From Taxillus chinensis (Eukaryota > Streptophyta > Magnoliopsida > Santalales > Loranthaceae): a DNA stretch of 64,000 nucleotides. The notes beneath the pieces were generated by a model. That model saw only the letters and a program-made list of their open reading frames with translations. It was not told the DNA's origin and ran no database searches. The stretch is from the NCBI GenBank assembly GCA_023512835.1, contig CM042089.1, positions 53,873,427-53,937,426 of the forward strand, in the 5' to 3' direction. Made by a program: the position numbers and the translations under genes. Positions 56,165 to 64,000 of the stretch are shown here, piece by piece; position 1 is the first letter of the stretch, and every line of letters begins with the position of its first letter.

Positions 56165-58351
56165 TGTAAGGACCCATATTTGAGGGGTTCTTGGGGTTAG
56201 CCTTGAGTAAGAGGCCTTGTTTTAGAGAATGAACATCAGCACAGTGATGTGCTCGTCAAATGGAGAATTTTGACTATGCTTGGGCTCGATTCGGAGTTCG
56301 AGGCCCTTAGGGGTATTTTGGGAATTTCACATGAATTTAAATATCCCAATTAATATATATTTGAGAGTTTTATTTAAAATATGATTTGGGCTTAATTGTT
56401 GGGTTGTAGAGCTTAATGAAGTGGATTAGAAAACCTTGGCCTTTAGGCTTATAGATGTTGGGCTTTAAATCAATCAAAACTACGTCGTTTTGATTATGTG
56501 GGAAAATATATAAAGGAAAAAGGCTTCAAAATTAGGGGATTCTCATTCCAAACCCCTAGCAGCCGTCACCCCTTGAGACAGAGAGAGAGAGAGAGACACG
56601 GCCAGAGAGGGAGACTGCCGGAAAGAGGGAGACACGGCCTGAGACGGCGAGGACGATCCAAGGCCGGCGATCCAAGGTTCCTGCGGTGGACGAGAGCCCG
56701 GAGACGTGATTGCTAGAATAAAATGACCAGTTGTATTCTCCAATTTTGAGGTAGGGAGTTCGTGTTCATATTCATGCCTTCCTCTGAAAATTTTGGGTTT
56801 ATACCCTCTGATATGAACATTGAGAATTCTGGGTTTATACCCTTTGTTGCGATTACTGAGTTTGCTGGGTACGGATCGTTATGATCCTATTCATGTTGAT
56901 GTTGAGTTTATGCCCCCACATGCATATGATGATTGATTGTCAGGTTTCCAGTATATCTGGATAGTTTAAAGTGAATAAAATAATCTGGGATGGTCTGGAT
57001 GGGTAGGTTGATATGAGGGACATAGCTGGAGTTGAAACCAAGCTATGTACCCTAACTTTAGAGTCTAATAACTCACAATCTAAAAAGAATTTGAGAGAGA
57101 TCCTTTAGAGAAAAGTGATTAAAACAACAAAACAAAGGTCTCTGTGCAAAATATGGCTGCACGCCATATTGCACGTGAAAAGCCCATTTCACGTGCAAGC
57201 CCAATTGGTTTGAAATTTTACCCCAATGTTTCTTGAGATGTGTAGAGGGCAGGGAGCCAAACATCCCCCTACACGTCATATGGCCCATATGACATGCACC
57301 CCCTTATTTTGCCTCCTCTGGCTTCCCCATTTAGCCAGAAGGTTCTTGAGTGGAAAATAATGTGATTGGGATGAAGTCCCGGAGTTAATTTACCTAAAAA
57401 CTTACCAGAACAGTTAACGAACACTGATATGGGAAAAGAAACTGTATACTATGAATATTACTAAGATTGTGGCTGCACTACATGAACTGAGTGCATTGTA
57501 AATCATACTGATATGTGCTGAGTTGTATTATGCCTGTTGAGCATCTTGTATTGAGATAAATTATGCCTGCTGGGCACCTTGTGCTGAGTTGTTTAAGTTA
57601 TGCTACGGGACAGCTGTTGAGTTGGAGCTTTTGATCCACGGGACAACTGCTAAGCTGGAACCCTTTTGATTATGGGACAGTCATTGGACTGGAGCCTTGG
57701 GTACGGGACAGTCACTAGACTGGAGCCTTGAGTATGGGATAGTTATATCACTAGAACCCCCCCTCTTTGAATATGGGATGTGTTTGATGGTTTTTGTGTG
57801 TGGTTTCAACTAGTTCACTGCACTAGCACAAGCATCCACTAAACATGCATTCCAGTAGAGTGGGATGGGCCCGGGGAGACTTGATACCTACTGAGCTGTG
57901 GTTTGCTCACCCCTCCTTTGAACTGTTCTCTTTGTAGGGTCTAGCCAGGTGATAGGTGACAGAGCTGAGGTGATTGGCCATAGAGGCTATGAGACCCTCC
58001 TTATTTGATTGTTAATGTATCTATGGCTTTCTGTTTTGGTTTGGACTATTTTGTAAACTGAATTTGGTATTGTGGGTTTATTGGGAGCTTTTCCCCATTT
58101 GAGTTGTAATGGACTTGAGTCCTCTTTGAAATGAAGTAAATTGTGGTATGGTACTTTGACTGAATGATGATTGTGTGTATGGTTTGGAATCAGGGGCATG
58201 TCCTTTGGCATGTTAGCCCGGATGTGTAGTATTGGGACAGCACCCGTTGTATAAGTCCAGTCTAGGTGCTTGCACCAACCCCTTGACCCTTCTGGTGCGG
58301 GCATGGGCAGTCACTAACCGTTTCCAGGTGTAAGGAAATTGGGGCGTGACA
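56165..58351 (+). repeat. Solo LTR H of another family
   Basis: 2,187 bp, TGTAAGGACCCATATTTG to TTGGGGCGTGACA, flanked by CTATG (56160-56164) and CTGTG (58352-58356), one mismatch. It interrupts the GTGGAAGCCCGGGAC repeat of the outer LTR. One promoter module (56473-56494), TATA (AATATATAAAGG, 56505-56516), GA run (56580-56596). GGGACAG...CTGGAGCC repeats lie at 57605-57740. Confidence 0.9.
57070..57370 (-). repeat. Inverted fragment of A/F-type U3 inside LTR H
   Basis: On the minus strand this resembles the U3 of A/F LTRs: compare GCACGCCATATTGCACGTGA here with GCACGCCAATTTGCACGTGA near 32872 and the neighbouring TTAGAGAAAAG...ACAAAACAAAGG order. It lies downstream of H's promoter, so it is probably an inserted piece rather than H's own U3. 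Confidence 0.6.
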
Positions 58352-58916
58352 CTGTGGAAGCCCGGGACTATTTATGTTAGCCTGTGTGGATGTGGCAAAG
58401 GTTGTACTCGAGATTTGTGTGTTGACGCTTGACTGGATTATCAACTGCTTATATCTTATTGTCACTACACTGCACTTGTGCATATCCTCATGTAGATGCT
58501 AGGAGCATGGGATGGGTTAGGGAGACATGATCCCTACTGAGCTGTGGTTGCTCACCCCTCCTTCTGTGATGTGTTTTCTTTTAGGAACCTACAGGCGCTA
58601 GGTGGAACCCCAAGGTGGAAGACCGTATTTGTTTTATTGTTTCGTTCAATTGTTATTTTGAGGAAATTGATGTAACCCCAGTGGGGAGAGGTTGAAAACA
58701 AGATTTGAATGTAATTAAGACATGTGGTTTGGTTTTAAACGTTTATTGTGGTTTGAAATTAATAAAGATATTGATTTACGTCTTTGTGAATTTTTGTTGT
58801 GTATGTGTACGATATCTTGCGTGGGATGTTGTATATCAACCTCTTGCCCATCGGGTGGGTAAAGGGGAGTCACGAACCGGTTTCCTCGGATTGGAAATCC
58901 GGGGCGTGACAATACA

Positions 58917-59291
58917 CAGCCGAAGCGAACCATCCGCCTTCTTGGCGAACAACACTGGAGCACCCCACGGTGAGCTACTCCGCCTGATAAAGCCTCGTGC
59001 CAGTAGGTCATCTATCTGCCTCTTGAGCTCTCTAAGCTCTGTCGGCGCCATCTGGTAGGCCACCAACCTAATAGGTGTTGTCTCCGGCAATAACTCAATC
59101 GAAAACTCTACCTCCCTCATAGGTGGCAGACTGACTAAGTCCTCGGGAAACACATCCGGGAACTGATCTATAATGGGTGACAAAACAGCCTTCCCCTCTC
59201 TCCTCCTATTAACCAACATCAAGTTGGCTAACTGGTGGGTCACATCACCCCACCCATGCCTCAAAGGTCCCAATCTGCATGCTTCCTCGAT
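58917..59291 (-). pseudogene. Element G RT, first half
   Basis: Open block 59273-58836 whose real part ends at 58917: [23 protein letters not shown] through [18 protein letters not shown]. The codons after that come from the solo LTR. Confidence 0.88.
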
Positions 59292-59680
59292 TCACTCACC
59301 CATAAAGACACTACGTGTGCCCTCTGACGTCAGAAACGTCATACGCCGTCGAAAGCAATCAATCTTGGCCTCCACAGAAACCAACCAATCCATACCCAGG
59401 ATAACATCAAAATCATCTAACTCCATGATGTACAAACCGCAGAACAGGTTGACACCCCCAAGTGTTACCTGACAAGCGCGACAGATACTCTCAAGTATCA
59501 CAATTCCACCCAAAGGTGAAGCAACCATCAGAGACTGACTAACTGTCTACTGGTCTAACTCCAATCCAACCACTGTAGCATACGAAATAAAAGAATGGGT
59601 AGCACCAGTATCAATCAAAACTGAACATATAGTATGACAAATGATGATGGTACCTCTCACCACTGAAGGTTTTGGTCCTG
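59292..59680 (-). pseudogene. Element G protease
   Basis: SVLIDTGATHSFIS near 59605-59640 and DVILGMDWLVSVEAKIDCFRR near 59350-59410. A stop (CAG to TAG) lies near 59550, between the two blocks. Confidence 0.85.
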
Positions 59681-61011
59681 CCTCATCTACTGGTGGAACC
59701 TCTACCTCTCTACTGGTAAGGGCAAAAGTACTCTCTCGTGGCCCACTGCCACTAGCCTGGCCCATTGGGGCCTTGCCCCGCTGGTCAACATAACCCTGTG
59801 CTTCCCACTGAGGCTGCTGCACTGCAGGTCGCGTCCGCATGCTCTGTGCCGGCAACACCGACCTCTGAGACAGAGCCCCACTCCACTGTCCCTGTTTTCT
59901 CGGACGAGGGCCTACACTGCTGGTCGAGCAAAGGGTAACACATTCCCTAGCTCCATGTCCCACCTTCCTGCATTGGAAGCATGTCATCTTTTTCCTCGGG
60001 CAGTCTCTCGACACATGCCCGATCAAACCACAACTGCAACAAGTACCTGGCCTCCTCCTGGCTGAACTCTCCCGGGGTCCCACCGCTTGGCTGGAAACCC
60101 TTTGCACCTGCCTCCTCTCAAGCTGAACTGCACTACTCTCCCTACTCTGCCTCTTCCTGCTCGGACCTGCCGAACCTCCCGGTCTCTTGGCTCTCGCCTG
60201 ATCTTGACCTCGCTCAATAATGAGTGCCTTGTCGACTGCCTCCTTGTAGCTGGTCAACTGCATCGGTTCCAGCTTGTTTTTCAGAGATGGCCTCAAGCCC
60301 TGAATAAAATCCTGCGTCTTACGGGTTTCCTTCTCCCAAGCCTCAAGAGCAACCGCCCTAAATCTGTGAAGGCTTGCACAACTCACCCACCGTCTGGCTA
60401 CCCTGTTGAAGCTCATAATACTCTCTCCATTGGGCATACTGTACCGAGCTGGGAAAACACTCCCCAAAAAAGCGCTCTACAAACTCCCTCCATCCCATCT
60501 GACTGCCATGGACAGCTCTAGTGGACTCCCACCACCTACGTGGGATACCTAACAGATAGTGCGTCGCCACTCGCACCCTCTCATCATCTGGCACCCCAAT
60601 CATCTCAAAGATGTCCTCTGTCCACCTAATCCAGTCCTCGGATGCTTCTGGCCGTGAACCATCCTCAAAAGTCCTGGGTGCATGTTTAAAAAATTGTGCA
60701 GCCCAGTCTACTCCTCGTTGTGCTAGCTCTATCACGACCTCCTGCTGGTGCATATCCTGCACCACCCTCGCCTCTTGCTGCTGAGGCTGCTGCTGCCTCT
60801 TCAGGTCATCCACCTCTCTATCCATATCCCTCATTGAGCCCTGCATACCCTGCATGGCCTCCTGGAACTGAATCAACACCTGAGCCAAATCAGGTCCCAC
60901 AACGGGAGCTGATGACCTCTGCTGCGGGCTTTGCTGCACCTAGTGCCCCGACTCTATCGTGGGCTCCTCTTCCGAGCCCTGGCCTCAGACAACTCTCCTC
61001 AGTGGTGCCAT
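59681..61011 (-). pseudogene. Element G gag, frameshifted
   Basis: The start at 61011 (MAPLRRVV) is followed by early stops near 60985 and 60940. The block 60939-60358 has the Gln-rich coiled coil and capsid domain. A frameshift near 60370 leads to 60467-59547 with CCSCGLIGHVSRDC and CFQCRKVGHGAREC; the second knuckle has Arg in place of Gly. Confidence 0.86.
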
Positions 61012-61496
61012 CACACTGGCCATAACAACAAACAACAAATGATCAACACTAGCACTATTAGCACAAACAGCCATCAAAGCCACAAATCAACTCCTAGGTT
61101 CTCACCACATGACCCGTAGGTCCACAGCATCGTGTCCCCCTTGGGGTACACCACACGACCCGTAGGTCCAGAACCATGCATATAGCATCGTGTCACCCCT
61201 CAGAGTACACCACACGCAAGTCCTAGCTCTCACGGCCATGTGCCATCCAAGCACCACATACAAGCACATCACACACAAAGATAATTTAATGCCCTATATG
61301 CACACAATCATACCACTAGAGATGCATCCATTCCTACATACACTCCTAGGATGATCTAACTGACACCAACATAACCTAGAATACATGCAAGGACTGCGTT
61401 GATTAGGCGCCCTCCCTACAGTTTTCCAAGTTACATGGAATCAATTAAACACCCCTCACTAACCTAGGTCCGTTAGACCATGCTCTGATACCAACT
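61012..61496 (-). other. Element G leader and primer-binding site
   Basis: Non-coding leader with CATGCATATAGCATCGTGTC (61176-61195). The complement of the initiator-Met primer site, GCTCTGATACCA, is at 61482-61493. It reads through the position where B has the Tat solo LTR. Confidence 0.88.
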
Positions 61497-63594
61497 TATC
61501 ACGTCCCCAAATTCCAGAGAACCGGGAACCAGAAACATGACTTCCCCTTACCCGCACCCAAAAGGTCAAGGGGTTGGTGACTAGCACCAATAGAGACTAC
61601 ACTGCGGGTGCTGTCTCAATGATGCAATGCTGTACAGTCATACATCAAGGGTAATCCTGTACTTTCCCATAAATCATCATGTATACAATAAGTCAAACCG
61701 TCATACAGACATCACACCACAAACAGTATGCAAATACAACTGCCCACGAACCCATGTCCGGGATACAAGACACAACAATACAGAATACAACACTATATCA
61801 TACATCAGAGTAGTGGGCATGTCCTCCTGGAAGCAAGTCCTCCACTAGTCTCCGGTCACACCTGAAAAAGGTAAACAACAAGTAGGGGTGAGTAACAAGC
61901 TCAGTAGGTGACCCCAATACTCCACATCATGCAAACGTACAAGTCTATACTATATGCTCAGTGTACTCGTGCACTGTGTAGTGTGCACAATCATCAAGAC
62001 TCAGCCTACAAACAAACATCAGGGCCCATCCTGCCCACATAGGACAACTTGTCCACGATCCTCCATGGGATCTGAGCTCAGGGCACTCAGCCCTAACTCC
62101 ATGAGCTCAACGGCTCAATATGATCCTCAGCAGGATCCCAGCTCAGGGCACTCAGCCCTACCACAGCGCTATATGCCCGAACACAGTACCACACAGGCCT
62201 GCCATTGATGCATATGCCTGCCACGGCCACAATGCAATATGCCCGGCCATAGTGCCACGCAGACCTACCATCGGCGCATATGCCTACCCCGTCAACCACA
62301 TAGTATCATCTGTGCTTCACGGTGAGAACCCAACAAGTCACAGAGCCCAAGCCCCAATTCCTCAAACCAACATACCAACACCAATATGGCATTAAGTTTC
62401 ACCATACTCCCTTTATAACTAAAGTCAGTCTTCACAAACCGATTATCATTCCTTGACCAAGGAAGGAGATACCCATAGGAGTTGTTTTCTTCAAATAAAA
62501 AGTCCCGGCATTGGGTCTCCATATCATAACTATGATAATCTGATTTTGTGGGATTTTTCTGAGATGTCTAACCCCACTTTCCAAAAATTCACCTTTACGA
62601 AAAATTGGATTTTTCTGAGATTTTGCACTAAATCCCAATTTTCACATTTTGAAGGAGTGGGAATTTAATTTTCTAGTATTTTTCTTTGAATCCAAATAGG
62701 GATATTTCTTTATTTACATTGTAACTTAAGTATAATACTTAAATGGTTCAGTCTAGTCAAACTGAAACTGCACTGTCCAACTGCTCGAGACACTGCTCGA
62801 AACTGCCTGCTTGAGACTGCTCGAAACACCGGCTCGATGCTATATTCTGCTCGACGCTCCTTACTCGAAGCCTCTGCTCGAGACTACAAGAGACACTTGC
62901 TCGAGGCTACATTCTGCTTGACACTCCCTGCTCGAGGCCTCCGCTTGAGATTGGTCGAGACTACTCGAAGCTAGCCTCAAGCAGATCCCCAGTCGCGAAC
63001 TGCCGACTGCGTTCTTCCCGATTTCGTCCCAAAACCCAATTATACTCGTTAAATCTCCATTTTTAAGGAACAATTCATCCCTATTAAGGGTTTCTAACAT
63101 TATCTAGCCATATTAGGCTACCAAATAACCTCAATCATTTAGGTTTCATGCTCAATTTCTATTTTTCCCCAATTCCTAGGGTTCATCATGAATTTTCATG
63201 ATTTCATCTAATCCTTACATTTTAATCCAATGAAACAGCAAGAAAAGGGTGAAGAATCAATGGAACACCTACCTGGAATGATTCTTCATGATCGAACAAG
63301 CTTAAAATGCCCCAAATCGAAGGCTCCAAGCTCTCTCTCTCTCTCTCTCTAAGCTCTCCAACGCATGAACAATGAAACGTAACGTGAAAGCTCTTACTCT
63401 CTTCCTATTTATATTTCTGTATTTTCTTTTATTAATAAATCCCAAAAATATTAATTGACCTCCTAAGGTCAAAAACTCCAAATTGAGCCCAAGTACAGTC
63501 AAAACGCTCACATTGACGAACACAATATTGTCCAGATGTTTTTAGCAATAGAGAAAGACTATCTCTCAGCCTTACCCAAATACAGGTCTTTATA
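61497..63594 (-). repeat. Element G 5' LTR
   Basis: 2,098 bp. The terminal bases have decayed: TATCACG on one side and CTTTATA on the other, where B has TGTCACG and CTTTACA. CTGCTCGA-type degenerate repeats (62770-62960). TATA box on the minus strand (TATAAATA, 63406-63413). CT run at 63332-63351. Confidence 0.88.
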
Positions 63595-64000
63595 GTTTCG
63601 ATGGAGCGTACCAAGGTATTGAGGGCACCCAAGCCTTTAGTTATCGAATATGAGGAGAAACCGAAGATCACCACATTGGCACAAGAGGTCCGATCTCTTG
63701 TTATCCAAATGCCCGCTCCATTTCCTTACAAAAAGGATAACGCAGTGCCTTGGAAGTACCATTGCAAATCAGTCATTAGAGGAGACATCACAGCTGAGAA
63801 GTTGTTGTGTCTATGGATCGGAAGGAAGTACTGAGAATATGATTTACTCCCCGTACCTGCACCAGGTAGCAATAATACTCCTATTATTGACGGGGATCTC
63901 ACCAAATTCCTTAAGCTAATCAAGCAGAGTGAGTACAACATTGTGGACCAACTCAGTCGGCAACCTGCTTGTATCTCCTTATTGTCTTTGCTCATGGATT
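63595..64000 (+). pseudogene. Element I: gag C-terminus and start of pol of a second Tat-type element
   Basis: VRSLVIQMPAPFPYKKDNAVPWKYHCK (63690-63770) matches the end of D's gag in pattern. After a frameshift and stop near 63830, DGDLTKFLKLIKQSEYNIVD and QLSRQPACISLLSLLMD (63880-63998) match D's region just before the protease. Sequence differs substantially from D, so it is another Tat family. It runs off the window and is the oldest visible layer, interrupted by G. Confidence 0.87.

Larger units (their letters stand above)
54999..58911 (+). repeat. Solo LTR of the A/F-related family, itself interrupted
   Basis: TGTAATGACCCGTGTTTTG to GGGGCGTGACA with perfect ATACA duplications (54994-54998 and 58912-58916). 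It splits G's RT between LCI and YRKL. Without the internal insertion it is 1,721 bp. Promoter modules at 55417-55438 and 55454-55475 (each with a changed base), CTATATAAGG (55486-55495), GA run (55554-55608), TA run (55769-55790). Confidence 0.93.
53884..63594 (-). mobile_element. Element G: Tekay/Del-type retrotransposon, sister of B, 3' part missing
   Basis: From right to left: 5' LTR (61497-63594), primer site, gag, protease, RT and RNase H up to the linker before integrase. Integrase and the 3' LTR would lie left of 53884 and are absent from the window. G carries a solo LTR in RT. It is similar to B throughout and provides empty sites for B's insertions. Its right end adjoins Tat gag sequence in the opposite orientation (63595), so G is inserted in element I. 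Confidence 0.88.

Overview
This window is plant nuclear DNA made almost entirely of nested LTR retrotransposons. I see no host protein-coding gene, rRNA or tRNA gene. The organism is a flowering plant with a large, repeat-rich genome. The evidence is Ty3/gypsy elements of the chromodomain Tekay/Del type (LTRs of 1.7-2.2 kb, initiator-Met-tRNA primer sites), Tat/Ogre-type elements (an extra ORF before gag, a second RNase H, a CTCTGCTGGGGAT-type primer site), a Ty1/copia LTR end, a Tourist-like MITE and a TRIM. The species cannot be named from this sequence.

Layout, outermost to innermost. (1) A Tat/Ogre-like element I (+) is visible only at 63595-64000. (2) A Tekay-type element G (-) lies beside it at 53884-63594, and its 3' end is outside the window. 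G carries a solo LTR (54999-58911) that itself carries another solo LTR (56165-58351). (3) Element A (Tekay, +) runs from 959 to 53808. A copia LTR end (1-958) sits in its 5' LTR, and its 3' LTR is split in two (7997-8950 and 52931-53808). (4) The split holds a 43,975-bp insertion, element B (Tekay, -, 8951-52925), flanked by the perfect 5-bp duplication ACACA. (5) B in turn holds, from left to right: a truncated Tat LTR fused to an unknown LTR fragment (9266-12329), a TRIM (15339-16561), a Tat solo LTR (19929-23012), a complete Tekay element F (-, 24125-33184) and a nearly complete Tat/Ogre element D (+, 33714-52227). (6) D carries a Tekay solo LTR (39378-41117). Most steps are fixed by 5-bp target duplications and by a related uninterrupted copy elsewhere in the window that serves as an empty site.

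All gag-pol genes are broken by stop codons and frameshifts. Many stops look like C-to-T changes (CAG to TAG, CGA to TGA), as expected of methylated, silenced DNA. Domain order is still clear: gag, protease, RT, RNase H, integrase and chromodomain in A, B, F and G; ORF1, gag, protease, G-patch, RT, RNase H, a second (archaeal-type) RNase H and integrase in D.

The less ordinary signals are non-coding. A near-palindromic ACGT promoter module is shared by otherwise different LTR families. A 37-bp tandem array in D's 3' untranslated region is open in several frames and resembles a satellite seed. TCGA-rich arrays in the Tat LTRs differ in length between copies. A patchwork filler in A's RT gene contains an inverted piece of A's own LTR. 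The end of D's 5' LTR is rearranged.
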